Part shown: positions 33,742 to 43,230 of the stretch, in pieces
Numbering within the stretch: position 1 is the stretch's first letter
How the letters are laid out: each line of letters starts with the position of its first letter
NCBI RefSeq assembly: GCF_001437425.1
Contig: NZ_JQCD01000031.1
Span: 256,899 to 314,706, forward strand
Origin: Weissella minor
GTDB lineage: Bacteria; Bacillota; Bacilli; Lactobacillales; Lactobacillaceae
Length of the DNA stretch: 57,808 bases
Reading direction: 5' to 3'
The notes under the pieces: generated by a model
The model's database searches: none
What the model was told of the DNA's origin: nothing
What the model saw: the letters and a program-made list of their open reading frames with translations, nothing else
Program-made: the position numbers and the translations under genes

Positions 33742-36588
33742 ATGGCACACGATTGGATTACCATCCATGGAGCACGCGCTCATAATTTAAAAAATGTAGA
33801 TGTTCAAATACCACGCGATAAGTTTGTGGTTATTACTGGATTGTCAGGGTCTGGGAAGAGCTCGCTCGCGTTTGATACATTATATGCCGAAGGACAACGA
33901 CGTTATGTTGAAAGCCTTTCAGCCTATGCGCGTCAGTTCTTAGGGCAAATGGATAAACCTGATGTTGATTCAATTGATGGGTTAAGCCCTGCTATTTCAA
34001 TTGATCAAAAGACGACATCAAAGAATCCACGGTCAACCGTTGGAACCGTGACAGAAATTAATGATTATTATCGTTTGTTGTATGCACGCGTTGGAAAACC
34101 AGATGCGGACAAAGACGGAGTGATTGTTGAAACATCAATCGACCAAATGCTAAATGATTTAGACACACGTTTAGAAGTGGGAAGCCGTCTTCAAATTTTG
34201 GCACCAATTGTACAGCATAAGCGTGGTTCACATGCAACGGTCCTTGATCGCATTAAGCGCGAAGGGTATGTTCGCGTTATGATCGATGGTGAATTACATG
34301 ATGTTAGTGAAGACATTGAGTTAGCGAAGAATAAATATCATGATGTTGCCATTGTGGTTGATCGAATTGTACTGAAGCCCGAATCACATGCGCGTTTGTA
34401 TGAAGCTTTTGAAGCGGCACTACGGATGGCTGATGGTTTAGTGACGGTTGATGTCGTTCGTGGAGACCAATATACATACTCTGATCACTATACAGGTGCC
34501 CTAAAGCGCTATGCTGTTGGAAAATTAGAACCACAGTTGTTTTCATTTAATGCGCCAGATGGTGCGTGTGAAGTGTGTGGTGGCTTAGGAATCACCCTTG
34601 AAGTCGACATGGATTTGATTATTCCTGATCCAAGTATGACATTGGAAGATGGCGCGATTGCTGCTTGGAATCCAATTTCTTCAAAATATTATCCTGAATT
34701 ATTACGTCAATTTGCAGAGCAAAATAATATTCCGATGGATGTGCCTTTTGAAAAATTGAAAGATGCTGATCAAAAGAAAATCTTATATGGATCTGATGAA
34801 GAATTTCATTTCCATTATGAAAACGATTTTGGTGGTATTCGTGATATTGATACAGAATTTGAAGGGGTGATTAATAATATTAATCGCCGCTATAAGGAAT
34901 CATCATCTGATTTTACACGTGAACAAATGCGCGGTTATATGAATGAGCTACCATGTTCAACCTGTCATGGTTATCGTTTAAACGCGGCTGCGCTATCAGT
35001 AAAGTTGGATGGTCACCATATTGGTGAAGTTTCAGATTGGCCTGTTGATGAAGAATTGACTTTCTTTAGTCAGTTAACATTTAGTGAACAAGACCAACAA
35101 ATTGCGAACCCAATCGTTAAAGAAATTACGGATCGACTCCACTTCTTGAAAGATGTTGGGTTAGACTATCTGACTTTATCTCGATCAGCTCGGACGTTGT
35201 CTGGTGGAGAAGCGCAACGTATTCGTTTAGCGACGCAAATTGGGTCAAACTTGTCAGGTGTGATGTACGTTCTTGACGAACCATCAATTGGATTGCATCA
35301 ACGTGATAATGACCGTTTGATTGGTTCATTGAAGGCAATGCGTGATTTGGGCAATACGTTGATTGTTGTCGAACACGATGAAGATACGATGCTGGCAGCT
35401 GATTATATTGTTGATGTTGGCCCTGGTGCAGGTGCACACGGTGGTCAGATTATGGCCGTTGGAACACCTAAAGAAATTGAGCAAAATGACAATTCATTAA
35501 CCGGTCAATACTTAGCTGGAAAGCAATTCATTCCCGTTCCTGAAAAACGACGTAAAGGCAATGGCGGTAAAATCACGATTAAGGGTGCTCAAGAGAATAA
35601 TTTGAAGAATGTTAAAGTTGATTTCCCATTGGGAAAAATGGTTGCCGTTACCGGAGTTTCTGGTTCTGGAAAGTCAACACTGGTGAATACCATTTTGAAG
35701 CGTGCTCTGAAGGCTGAATTGAATAATAATTCTGAAAAGCCAGGTAAGTTTAAATCAATTGAAGGCGTTGATCAAATCGATAAGATTGTGGATATTGACC
35801 AAAGTCCAATTGGTCGAACACCACGTTCAAACCCAGCGACTTATACCGGTGTCTTTGATGATATTCGTGATTTGTTTGCTCAAACAAATGAAGCGAAACT
35901 ACGTGGTTATGCCAAAGGCCGTTTTTCATTCAATACTAAGGGTGGTCGTTGTGAAGCTTGTAAGGGTGACGGGGTCATTAAGATTGAGATGAATTTCTTA
36001 CCTGATGTTTATGTCACTTGTGAGGTTTGTCATGGCACACGTTATAATTCTGAAACTTTGGAAGTAAAGTATCGCGACTTGACGATTGCAGACGTTTTGA
36101 ATTTAACTGCTGAGGAAGCTGTCGAATTCTTTGCACCAATTCCAAAGATTCGCCGAAAGTTGCAAACAATTGTTGATGTTGGTTTGGGTTATGTCAAATT
36201 AGGCCAATCAGCCACAACTTTGTCAGGTGGAGAAGCGCAGCGTATGAAGTTAGCTTCTGAATTGCAACGTCGCTCAACTGGGAAAACATTCTATATTTTG
36301 GATGAACCTACAACTGGTTTGCACACGGATGATATTGCACGTTTGCTTGAAGTCTTAGAACGTTTGGTTGAAGGTGGTAACACCGTTTTGGTTATCGAAC
36401 ATAATTTAGATGTTGTGAAGACTGCTGATTGGGTAATTGATTTAGGCCCTGAAGGTGGTGCCGGTGGTGGACAAATTGTTGCGACAGGTACGCCAGAAAA
36501 AATCGCTAAAACTGAAGCGTCTTATACTGGAAAGTATTTAGGACCAATTATGGACCGTGATCGCAAGCGGGCCAATTTAGCGCAATAG
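33742..36588 (+). CDS. uvrA: Excinuclease ABC subunit A
   Basis: 948 residues from the ATG at 33742, chosen for AAAGGAG upstream; 33718 would place that site inside the gene. Two ABC ATPase halves are present: Walker A GLSGSGKSS (~30) and GVSGSGKST (~645), signatures LSGGEAQR (twice) and Walker B YVLDEPSIGLH and YILDEPTTGLH. Zinc-finger cysteines are in CEVCGGLG/CSTCHG and CEACKGDG/CEVCHG. UvrA with UvrB finds bulky DNA damage and starts nucleotide excision repair. uvrB is not directly upstream in this window, unlike in many relatives. No LexA box is seen. Confidence 0.96.
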   Translation: MAHDWITIHGARAHNLKNVDVQIPRDKFVVITGLSGSGKSSLAFDTLYAEGQRRYVESLSAYARQFLGQMDKPDVDSIDGLSPAISIDQKTTSKNPRSTVGTVTEINDYYRLLYARVGKPDADKDGVIVETSIDQMLNDLDTRLEVGSRLQILAPIVQHKRGSHATVLDRIKREGYVRVMIDGELHDVSEDIELAKNKYHDVAIVVDRIVLKPESHARLYEAFEAALRMADGLVTVDVVRGDQYTYSDHYTGALKRYAVGKLEPQLFSFNAPDGACEVCGGLGITLEVDMDLIIPDPSMTLEDGAIAAWNPISSKYYPELLRQFAEQNNIPMDVPFEKLKDADQKKILYGSDEEFHFHYENDFGGIRDIDTEFEGVINNINRRYKESSSDFTREQMRGYMNELPCSTCHGYRLNAAALSVKLDGHHIGEVSDWPVDEELTFFSQLTFSEQDQQIANPIVKEITDRLHFLKDVGLDYLTLSRSARTLSGGEAQRIRLATQIGSNLSGVMYVLDEPSIGLHQRDNDRLIGSLKAMRDLGNTLIVVEHDEDTMLAADYIVDVGPGAGAHGGQIMAVGTPKEIEQNDNSLTGQYLAGKQFIPVPEKRRKGNGGKITIKGAQENNLKNVKVDFPLGKMVAVTGVSGSGKSTLVNTILKRALKAELNNNSEKPGKFKSIEGVDQIDKIVDIDQSPIGRTPRSNPATYTGVFDDIRDLFAQTNEAKLRGYAKGRFSFNTKGGRCEACKGDGVIKIEMNFLPDVYVTCEVCHGTRYNSETLEVKYRDLTIADVLNLTAEEAVEFFAPIPKIRRKLQTIVDVGLGYVKLGQSATTLSGGEAQRMKLASELQRRSTGKTFYILDEPTTGLHTDDIARLLEVLERLVEGGNTVLVIEHNLDVVKTADWVIDLGPEGGAGGGQIVATGTPEKIAKTEASYTGKYLGPIMDRDRKRANLAQ

Positions 36589-36599
36589 TATAATAAATT

Positions 36600-36638
36600 A
36601 AAACGGCGGTCGATTTTTGATAGTCGTTTTTTTTTTAG
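36600..36638 (+). terminator. Terminator after uvrA
   Basis: AACGGC/GTCGTT imperfect stem around a T-rich loop, then nine or more T. Confidence 0.6.
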
Positions 36639-36709
36639 AATCGCTAGTTCTTGCGTTTATCATCTTTCGTGTTATACTTACTTTAAGTTAATAAAAGGAG
36701 GGCAAGATG

Positions 36710-36829
36710 ATGGCAGAAAAGTTAGATGTTGCTTCAGCTCGTCGCAAAATGAAGAGTCCTAATATTAAGACGCGTAAGCGCGCATTGAAGGCGTTACATG
36801 ATGCGGCACGTCAAAGCGGTAAGAAGTAA
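36710..36829 (+). CDS. 39-residue basic protein (putative metal homeostasis protein type)
   Basis: A short frame reading MAEKLDVASARRKMKSPN, then IKTRKRALKALHDAARQ and SGKK. AAAGGAGGG lies seven bases before the ATG at 36710 (a second ATG directly precedes it). It has its own promoter (TTGCGT 36651, TATACT 36673, 16-bp spacing) and terminator (36845-36883). Strongly basic and helical, no membrane segment. Similar tiny proteins in lactobacilli carry the label 'putative metal homeostasis protein'; that is memory-based. The clean signals make it a real gene. Confidence 0.75.
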   Translation: MAEKLDVASARRKMKSPNIKTRKRALKALHDAARQSGKK

Positions 36830-36844
36830 AGTTGAATATGTAGT

Positions 36845-36883
36845 TAAAGCAATCTCAGTGTTTAAGTGAGGTTGCTTTTTTTA
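36845..36883 (+). terminator. Rho-independent terminator
   Basis: AAAGCAATCTCA pairs with TGAGGTTGCTTT, then T7. Confidence 0.85.
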
Positions 36884-36958
36884 TAAAATCCCTTTTGAAA
36901 CCGCTTTAAAATTGCTATCAATGATATACTTAATATCAGAATCGAAAGGAGTATGCAT

Positions 36959-37849
36959 ATGGAAAAGAAAGAATTAGTGATTGTAACGGGAATGAGTGGT
37001 GCTGGTAAAACAGTTGCAATGAAGGCGTTTGAAGACTTAGGCTATTTTACAGCGCAAAATTTACCAGCTAATTTGTTGCCCAATGTGTGGCAAATGATTT
37101 CCAGCGAACCCAATATTAAGCGTGCAGCAATTATGATTGATACACGTTCGCGCCAGTTTTTTGTTGATTTAGATGAAGAGCTATTTTTGATGGATGAACA
37201 AAATCGTGGTGATTATGAGTTGCGGGTACTCTTTTTAGATGCCGATGATAAAGAATTAGTAGCACGTTATAAAGAAACACGGCGTCAACATCCTTTGGCC
37301 GGTGAAAAAGGGACTTTAGAAGGTCTCCATATTGAACGCGAATTGATGGGTGACTTATTAGATATGTCAACGGATTACGTTGATACAACGCCACTTGATG
37401 CCAAAGAATTGCGTCAGCACATTATTAATAATTTTGGATCAAACGAAGACCGTCAATCTGCATTTACAGTGCAAGTGATGAGTTTTGGATTTAAATACGG
37501 TTTACCAACTGATGCTGATTTAACCGATGATGTCCGCTTTTTAACAAATCCTTACTATAAAAAAGAACTACGAGAACTAACCGGTTTAGATCAACCTGTT
37601 TGGGATTATGTGTGGGATAATCCGGATGCCGAAAAGTTTTATCAAATGGAATTAGAACGTTTCCGTTGGCTTTTACCTCGATACAAAGCTGAAGGTAAGA
37701 CTAACTTAACGATTGCTTTTGGTTGTACAGGTGGACAACATCGTTCAGTCGCATTTGCACATCGTTTGGCCGAAGATTTGAAAGCAGATTGGGTTGTCAA
37801 CGAAAATCATCGTGATATTGAGCGCAGAAAGATTGGGTACGGACAATGA
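36959..37849 (+). CDS. rapZ: RapZ (YvcJ) RNase adapter/nucleotide-binding protein
   Basis: 296 residues from the ATG at 36959 (GGAG seven bases upstream; an ATG two codons earlier is too close to it). Walker A is GMSGAGKT, Walker B-like RAAIMIDTRSR, and the family-specific C-terminal FGCTGGQHRSVAFAHRLAE is intact. In Gram-positives this protein binds nucleotides and is linked to competence and cell-wall sugar control. It overlaps the next gene by four bases (ATGA), the standard rapZ-yvcK-whiA operon. Confidence 0.95.
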   Translation: MEKKELVIVTGMSGAGKTVAMKAFEDLGYFTAQNLPANLLPNVWQMISSEPNIKRAAIMIDTRSRQFFVDLDEELFLMDEQNRGDYELRVLFLDADDKELVARYKETRRQHPLAGEKGTLEGLHIERELMGDLLDMSTDYVDTTPLDAKELRQHIINNFGSNEDRQSAFTVQVMSFGFKYGLPTDADLTDDVRFLTNPYYKKELRELTGLDQPVWDYVWDNPDAEKFYQMELERFRWLLPRYKAEGKTNLTIAFGCTGGQHRSVAFAHRLAEDLKADWVVNENHRDIERRKIGYGQ

Positions 37850-38853
37850 CCGAGATAAGAGTGAAGACCAAGCCTAAAATTGTTGTTATCGGTGGTGGAT
37901 CCGGACAACCAATTATTCTTAAAGGGCTCAAGCAATACGATGCTGACCTAACCGCTGTGATTACTGTTGCAGATGACGGTGGATCCTCAGGGACGTTACG
38001 GCACTATCTTGACATCATCCCACCTGGAGATGTGCGAAATGTGATGGCAGTCATGTCAAATGTATCGCAAGATATCATTGATGTCTTTCAATATCGCTTC
38101 AAAAAAGAAGATGAAATGTTGGCAGGGCATGCATTGGGAAATCTGATCATTGCTGCAATGGCGGAAAAGGAAAATGACATTTTCAGAGGTGTCCAGATTT
38201 TGTCGCATTTGATGAATGTTGAAGGACAAATTTATCCAGTTGCGAATGAACCATTGGTGTTGCATGCTGAATTTACTGATGGGACGGTCCTTTCTGGTGA
38301 AGCTGAAATTACGGCAGCACATAAAGTGATTGACCATATTTGGGTGACACCACAAGAAAATTCGGGTCATGCTGAGGCACAAGCGCCAAGTGAAGTGATT
38401 AATGCCATTTTAAATGCCGATGAAATTGTATTGGGACCCGGTAGCTTGTATACGAGTGTGTTGCCAAATTTGGTTATTCCCAATGTGCGCGAAGCGTTGA
38501 AGTTAACGCCAGCTAAAATTACCTATATTGCTAATATTATGACGCAAAAGGGTGAGACCGATAATTATACTGAGGCCGATCACGTTCGGGCCATTAATGA
38601 ACATGTTGGCTGTCGGGTGATTGATTCTGTCATTATGAATACTGGTGAAGTTCCCGAAAACTACATTGATTGGCAACGCTGGAATGAAGTATCACATCAA
38701 GTTGCTTCTGATCCTGAAGAGGTTCGTCGTGAAGGTGCGGTCCCAATTGTTGGGGACCTTTTACAACTACGTGATGATGGGGCTTTCCATGATGGCGATA
38801 CAGTTGCTAAATTGATTATGAAGATCGTTGATGAAAAAAAGATTAAGAATTAA
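37846..38853 (+). CDS. yvcK: YvcK/CofD-like gluconeogenesis factor
   Basis: 335 residues. The N-terminal GGGSGQPIILKGL, VADDGGSSGTLR and PPGDVRN motifs are those of YvcK, with LGPGSLYTSVLPNL further on. The protein binds UDP-GlcNAc-type nucleotides and is needed for cell shape and growth on gluconeogenic carbon in Bacillus. Translationally coupled to rapZ through ATGA; whiA starts 20 bp later. Confidence 0.95.
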   Translation: MTEIRVKTKPKIVVIGGGSGQPIILKGLKQYDADLTAVITVADDGGSSGTLRHYLDIIPPGDVRNVMAVMSNVSQDIIDVFQYRFKKEDEMLAGHALGNLIIAAMAEKENDIFRGVQILSHLMNVEGQIYPVANEPLVLHAEFTDGTVLSGEAEITAAHKVIDHIWVTPQENSGHAEAQAPSEVINAILNADEIVLGPGSLYTSVLPNLVIPNVREALKLTPAKITYIANIMTQKGETDNYTEADHVRAINEHVGCRVIDSVIMNTGEVPENYIDWQRWNEVSHQVASDPEEVRREGAVPIVGDLLQLRDDGAFHDGDTVAKLIMKIVDEKKIKN

Positions 38854-38873
38854 AGAGTTAGGAGGGTACCGGT

Positions 38874-39836
38874 GTGTCCTTTGCAAGTGATGTTAAAAAA
38901 GAACTCACCATGCTCGAAGTCAATAATCCTGATAATGCAAAGGCTGAACTAGCTGCATTACTACGGATGAATGGATCGCTTGGTTTGAGTAATATGCATT
39001 TTACGCTAAATGTACAAACAGAGAATGCAGCGATTGCTCGTAGAATTTTGAGCTTATTGCAAAAATTCTATCAGTTGCCAGCTGAAATCTCAGTTAGGCG
39101 TCAAATGAAACTAAAAAAGAATAATTTATATGTGGTCCGTATTGTCCAAGGCGTTGATGAGTTACTTCAGGATTTGCATATCTTGCATGATTTTGAGATG
39201 ACAGCAACGCCTCCTGATGAATGGCTTGATGCGGAGGGGATGGCGCGTTCATATTTGCGTGGTGCATTCTTGGCTGCTGGGTCAGTTAATAATCCAGAAA
39301 CGAGTCGTTATCACCTTGAAATCTACTCGCTTTATGAAGAGCAAGCGCAGCAATTATGTCAGTTGATGAATCAATTTGATTTAAATGCCAAAGTTGTGGA
39401 TCGTCGCTCTGGTTTCATTGTTTATTTAAAAGAAGCCGAGAAGATAGCGGATATGTTAAATGTGATGGGCGCAACCAATGCCATGCTTAAGATGGAAGAC
39501 GTGCGGATTATGCGCGACATGCGTAACTCAGTTAATCGTTTGGTTAATGCTGAAAATGCGAATTTGGATAAGACCGTTAATGCAAGTCAGAAACAAATTG
39601 ATGATATTGAATACCTGGACCAAGAAGTGGGCTTGAACCGATTACCAGATAAATTGCGTGAAATGGCAAAAGTACGCTTAGCGCATCGTGAAGAACCCAT
39701 GTCGGCATTAGGCGATTATGTGCCATCAGGTCCCATTTCGAAATCAGGTGTTAATCATCGTTTGCGTAAATTAACGCAAATTGCTGATGAATTACGCGAA
39801 ACAGGGAAATTACCTAAGAGTATTCGACCAAATTAA
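38874..39836 (+). CDS. whiA: WhiA DNA-binding protein
   Basis: 320 residues, starting at GTG with [11 protein letters not shown], the conserved opening; ribosome site AGGAGGG. The N-terminal half is LAGLIDADG-like ([17 protein letters not shown]) without endonuclease function, the C-terminal half a helix-turn-helix ([25 protein letters not shown], read in parts). WhiA affects division and chromosome segregation. Third gene of the rapZ operon. Confidence 0.94.
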   Translation: MSFASDVKKELTMLEVNNPDNAKAELAALLRMNGSLGLSNMHFTLNVQTENAAIARRILSLLQKFYQLPAEISVRRQMKLKKNNLYVVRIVQGVDELLQDLHILHDFEMTATPPDEWLDAEGMARSYLRGAFLAAGSVNNPETSRYHLEIYSLYEEQAQQLCQLMNQFDLNAKVVDRRSGFIVYLKEAEKIADMLNVMGATNAMLKMEDVRIMRDMRNSVNRLVNAENANLDKTVNASQKQIDDIEYLDQEVGLNRLPDKLREMAKVRLAHREEPMSALGDYVPSGPISKSGVNHRLRKLTQIADELRETGKLPKSIRPN

Positions 39837-39842
39837 ATTTCA

Positions 39843-39872
39843 TTTGACCTTTCTTGACCAAGTGTTTAGAAT
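39843..39872 (+). promoter_or_regulatory. clpP promoter with CtsR operator
   Basis: TTTGACC-TTT-CTTGACC (39843-39859) is the CtsR heptad direct repeat (reverse of GGTCAAG-NNN-GGTCAAA). TTGACC (39844-39849), 17 bp and TAGAAT (39867-39872) make the promoter, so CtsR covers the -35. Heat or misfolding stress would release it. Confidence 0.85.
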
Positions 39873-39910
39873 AGATAAATAAGTTTCAGTATATGATTGG
39901 AGGAATGTAT

Positions 39911-40516
39911 ATGTTACCAGTTCCATACGTTATTGAACAATCATCACAAGGTGAGCGTTCATATGATATTTTCTCACGTTTGTTAAAGGACCGTATTATT
40001 ATGGTTACGGGTGAGATTAATTCACAAATGTCTACAACAATTATTGCGCAATTACTATTTTTGGATGCGCAAGATCCTGATAAGGATGTCTACATGTACA
40101 TTAACTCACCTGGTGGTGAAGTTAACGCCGGTATGGCAATTTATGACACAATGAACTTTATCCACCCAGAAGTGCAAACAATCGTGGTTGGATTAGCTGC
40201 ATCAATGGCGTCAGTTCTAGCTTCTTCTGGAGCTAAGGGCAAGCGCTTTATGTTGCCAAACTCACAATTCATGATTCACCAACCTTCAGGTGGTGCTCAA
40301 GGACAGCAAACTGAAATCGAAATTGCCGCTAAGGAAATTTTGAAGACGCGTGCTAAGTTGAACCACATTTTGGCTGACAACACTGGTCAACCTTATGAAC
40401 AAGTGGAAAATGATACAGAACGTGATCATTGGCTAGATGCTGATGAGTCATTGGCTTATGGATTAGTTGATAGCGTCATTACAACTAACGATGAGCAAAA
40501 AGAAGCAACGAAGTAA
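39911..40516 (+). CDS. clpP: ATP-dependent Clp protease proteolytic subunit
   Basis: 201 residues from the ATG at 39911 (GGAGG seven bases upstream; earlier in-frame ATGs at 39893 and 39905 do not fit the site). [12 protein letters not shown] is the usual start. The catalytic triad is complete: Ser98 ([10 protein letters not shown]), His123 ([11 protein letters not shown]) and Asp172 ([11 protein letters not shown]). It forms the 14-mer protease chamber that works with ClpX/ClpC/ClpE. The CtsR operator in front fits stress control. Confidence 0.97.
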   Translation: MLPVPYVIEQSSQGERSYDIFSRLLKDRIIMVTGEINSQMSTTIIAQLLFLDAQDPDKDVYMYINSPGGEVNAGMAIYDTMNFIHPEVQTIVVGLAASMASVLASSGAKGKRFMLPNSQFMIHQPSGGAQGQQTEIEIAAKEILKTRAKLNHILADNTGQPYEQVENDTERDHWLDADESLAYGLVDSVITTNDEQKEATK

Positions 40517-40519
40517 AAG

Positions 40520-40551
40520 AAAAGGGATACCTGCTGGTATCCCTTTTTTTG
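40520..40551 (+). terminator. Rho-independent terminator after clpP
   Basis: AAAGGGATACC, the loop TGCT, GGTATCCCTTTTTTT. Confidence 0.9.
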
Positions 40552-40617
40552 TCGTTTTAATGCATATTTAAAAACTGTGTTAAAATGAAATTGTTATCTT
40601 TTTAACAATATTGTATG

Positions 40618-40803
40618 TTAATACATATTGAATAGTGGGAAAATAATACCAAACAGTACAAGTGCGGCTAGCAAAACGGCCACAGTGATTTGGATATAAC
40701 GAGAACGGTTATGCGTTTTTGTGACTTTAGGTTTATCGGCATGTTCTTGGTTTAAACGAGCCTGGATATCTTGATCAAGTAAATCATCTTCATTTTTATT
40801 CAT
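40618..40803 (-). CDS. Small tail-anchored membrane protein (61 aa)
   Basis: A polar, charged N-terminal half (DDLLDQDIQARLNQEHADK) and one C-terminal membrane segment (~36-58) ending in PLFNMY, the plan of a tail-anchored protein. No ribosome site is seen. The promoter at 40841-40813 puts the start point at about the ATG. It is divergent from secA2. It is not recognisable as Asp4 or Asp5. Function unknown. Confidence 0.6.
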   Translation of the reverse strand: MNKNEDDLLDQDIQARLNQEHADKPKVTKTHNRSRYIQITVAVLLAALVLFGIIFPLFNMY

Positions 40804-40812
40804 AATAGTTTC

Positions 40813-40841
40813 ATTATAAAAGTGAATACATAGAAATACAA
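40813..40841 (-). promoter_or_regulatory. Promoter of the 61-residue protein, giving a probably leaderless mRNA
   Basis: On the minus strand TTGTAT (40841-40836), 17 bp, TATAAT (40818-40813). Only nine bases separate the -10 from the ATG. Confidence 0.65.
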
Positions 40842-40872
40842 TTGGAATCTATTACATTGGGAGAGTAATGCG

Positions 40873-41649
40873 ATGAAAATTTTTAATCGGGAAAATCGGT
40901 ATGAGCGAATTGTTCAAAAAATTAAACAACTTATACCAAAATATGAACAGTTGGATGATGCCGCCTTACAAGAACAAACGGTCTTGTTTCGTGAACGCTT
41001 AGCTCAAGGGAAGACGCTACGCCAGATATTACCAGACGCTTATGCAGCCATATGTGTAGCTGCAGAGCGTGTTTTGAATATGCGACCATTTGATGTCCAA
41101 ATTTTGGGAGCAGTGGTTGTTGAATATAACAATATTGCTGAAATGAAAACAGGTGAAGGGAAAACCTTAACATCCGTGATGCCTATGTATTTGCATGGCT
41201 TGACGGGACCTGGAAACTTTTTAATTACCGCAAATGAATACTTAGCTAATCGTGATGCGGAAAAAATGGGGAAATTGTATCGTTGGATGGGTTTGACCGT
41301 ACAATCTGGTGTTGCTAAAGAAGGTGAAGATCCAAATAATCGTGATTTAGCGCGCATTTATGCAGCAGACATTGTGTATACAACGAATAGTGGACTTGGT
41401 TTTGATTACCTATTTGATAATTTAGCAAAAACACCAAGTGAACAGTACCTACGAGGCTTTAATTTTGCCCTAATCGACGAAGCTGATGCGGTTTTGCTGG
41501 ATACAGCGCAAACACCTTTGATTGTATCCGGTGTCCCCAGGGTTCAATCTAATTATTTTGAGTCAGCGGACAATGTCGTAAAACTACTAGCTGAAAATGA
41601 AGACTATGAACGTAGTGATGATTTAAAGAAAATTTGGCTGACGCCGTAA
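40873..41649 (+). CDS. secA2: SecA2, N-terminal part (gene interrupted by in-frame TAA)
   Basis: 258 residues. Walker A is in MKTGEGKTL (Lys97) and the DEAD-type Walker B in LIDEADAVLLD (Asp202-Glu203), with the substrate-gating phrase FDYLFDNLA. SecA2 is the ATPase that pushes glycosylated serine-rich adhesins through SecY2. The reading stops at TAA (41647-41649, codon 259) in ...KIWLTP-stop-GIVKIEQYF..., where intact relatives continue; the downstream part is in the same frame. One base change (AAA or CAA to TAA) explains it. Ribosome site GGGAGAG. All later genes of the locus look intact. Confidence 0.88.
   Translation: MKIFNRENRYERIVQKIKQLIPKYEQLDDAALQEQTVLFRERLAQGKTLRQILPDAYAAICVAAERVLNMRPFDVQILGAVVVEYNNIAEMKTGEGKTLTSVMPMYLHGLTGPGNFLITANEYLANRDAEKMGKLYRWMGLTVQSGVAKEGEDPNNRDLARIYAADIVYTTNSGLGFDYLFDNLAKTPSEQYLRGFNFALIDEADAVLLDTAQTPLIVSGVPRVQSNYFESADNVVKLLAENEDYERSDDLKKIWLTP
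41647..41649 (+). other. In-frame ochre stop inside secA2
   Basis: TAA between CCG and GGG. Frames on both sides are the same (40873 and 41656 share phase) and the protein resumes at once with conserved sequence. TAAGGG itself looks like a weak ribosome site three bases before GTG 41656, so restart is possible. Confidence 0.9.
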
Positions 41650-41655
41650 GGGATT

Positions 41656-43230
41656 GTGAAAATTGAACAATACTTTGATATCGATAATTTACTTAGTGCT
41701 GAATGGGCTGAGCTATATCGACATGTCTTATTAGCCTTGCAAGCGAATTATATTAATAAACGTGATCGCGATTATATCGTGGACCATGATGAAATTGTTT
41801 TGATTGATGCCGAAAATGGTCGTGAACTTGAAGGTATGAAGATGCAGGCCGGTATGCACCAAGCGGTTGAGGCGAAAGAACATGTCACGATAACTGACCA
41901 ACAAAGGTCTATGGCATCAATCACTTATCAAAATCTTTTTCGAATGTTCAAACAACTTGCGGGTATGACTGGAACCGCGATGACTGATTCAGCCGAATTT
42001 TTAGAGGTTTACAATTTAGCGGTCCGAAAGATTCCGACAAATCGACCTAATCAACGAATTGATCAACCAGATCAACTATTTATTACGAATGAAGCGAAAT
42101 TAATGGCTTCCCTAGAAACCGTCAAGGACGCTTATGCAACTGGACGGCCTGTTTTGATTGAGACGGGCTCGCTATCATTATCAAATCTTTATTCGCGTCT
42201 GTTATTAAGAGCCGGTATACCGCATAGTCTTTTAAATGCGCGCAGTGCCGCCAAAGAAGCTGATTTTATTTATGAAGCTGGGAATGTTGGGGCCGTAACG
42301 GTGGCCACATCGATGGCTGGGCGTGGAACCGATATCGACATTAGTTCCAAAGCACGTGAATTAGGTGGCTTATTAGTCGTTGGAACTGAACGCATGGTTA
42401 ATCAGCGTGTGGATGCGCAATTACGTGGTCGTGCTGGAAGACAAGGAAATCCAGGGGAAAGTGTGTTTTTCAATTCATTGGAAGATAAAATTGTGATTGA
42501 AAATGCCCCAAAGCGTGTATTGAAGTATGCAGAAAAACATGAGCGTCGTCCAAAGCAAACTTTGGGTCGATATAGTCGCTTTAGAAATGTGATTGATTCC
42601 GCACAAAAAGTGGTGGCGAATCGTGACCGTTCAGCACGTTTTGAGACTTTACAATATGGTGAAGTCTTTAGATTACAAAGAGATAGTATTTATGAATATC
42701 GTAATAATGTGATGCAAGCCCAACCAGAAGTGTTGGCAACATTAGTTGAGCGTCTGATGGCACAAGTGATTGATGAATTTATGGATGACTATAAGCATGG
42801 TCAAGCCAAGAACGATATTGTTGATTTTATTTATAGATACATTGATCCTGATTATATTGTTAAAGAAGATTTATCAGCGTTAAGTATACGTAAACTAACG
42901 CAATTGTTGTCTGAGACGATGAATGCGAGTTATGCAAAACAACAAGCCTTAATGCCGCATCAAGCTCAATGGGTGTATTATCAACGACTATGCCTTTTAA
43001 AGGCGGTTGATGATGCTTGGGTCGAACAGGTTGATAATTTAGAACTATTAAAAACGTTAACTAAATCGCGTAGTGTTGCGCAATGGAATCCGCTGTTTGA
43101 ATATCAAGATGAGGCCAGACAGGCTTATCAAAAAATGGCGAAAAATATGCATCTAAATGCGATTCAATATTTGATTAACTCAGAAGTTAATTATCAAAAA
43201 GACGGTACAGTTGATGTGAAATTCCCTTAA
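41656..43230 (+). CDS. secA2: SecA2, C-terminal part
   Basis: 524 residues if translation restarts at the GTG at 41656. It carries the preprotein cross-linking region and NBD2: MKMQAGMHQAVEAKE, QNLFRMFKQLAGMTGTA, VATSMAGRGTDIDIS and VDAQLRGRAGRQGNPGES (arginine finger). The C-terminal helical wing is present and there is no zinc-binding tail, as expected for SecA2. With the first part and the lost residue the total is ~786, normal for SecA2. Walker A lies on the other fragment, so this piece alone has no ATPase. It overlaps secY2 by one base (TAATG). Confidence 0.88.
   Translation: MKIEQYFDIDNLLSAEWAELYRHVLLALQANYINKRDRDYIVDHDEIVLIDAENGRELEGMKMQAGMHQAVEAKEHVTITDQQRSMASITYQNLFRMFKQLAGMTGTAMTDSAEFLEVYNLAVRKIPTNRPNQRIDQPDQLFITNEAKLMASLETVKDAYATGRPVLIETGSLSLSNLYSRLLLRAGIPHSLLNARSAAKEADFIYEAGNVGAVTVATSMAGRGTDIDISSKARELGGLLVVGTERMVNQRVDAQLRGRAGRQGNPGESVFFNSLEDKIVIENAPKRVLKYAEKHERRPKQTLGRYSRFRNVIDSAQKVVANRDRSARFETLQYGEVFRLQRDSIYEYRNNVMQAQPEVLATLVERLMAQVIDEFMDDYKHGQAKNDIVDFIYRYIDPDYIVKEDLSALSIRKLTQLLSETMNASYAKQQALMPHQAQWVYYQRLCLLKAVDDAWVEQVDNLELLKTLTKSRSVAQWNPLFEYQDEARQAYQKMAKNMHLNAIQYLINSEVNYQKDGTVDVKFP

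Noticed and set aside
40618-40803. The 61-residue membrane protein as Asp4 or Asp5
   Set aside because: It lies on the opposite strand outside the operon and shows no SecE/SecG-like sequence beyond one membrane segment.
41647-41649. TAA in secA2 as a recoded or read-through codon
   Set aside because: TAA is not used for selenocysteine or pyrrolysine and there is no recoding structure visible. Mutation or a base error is simpler.
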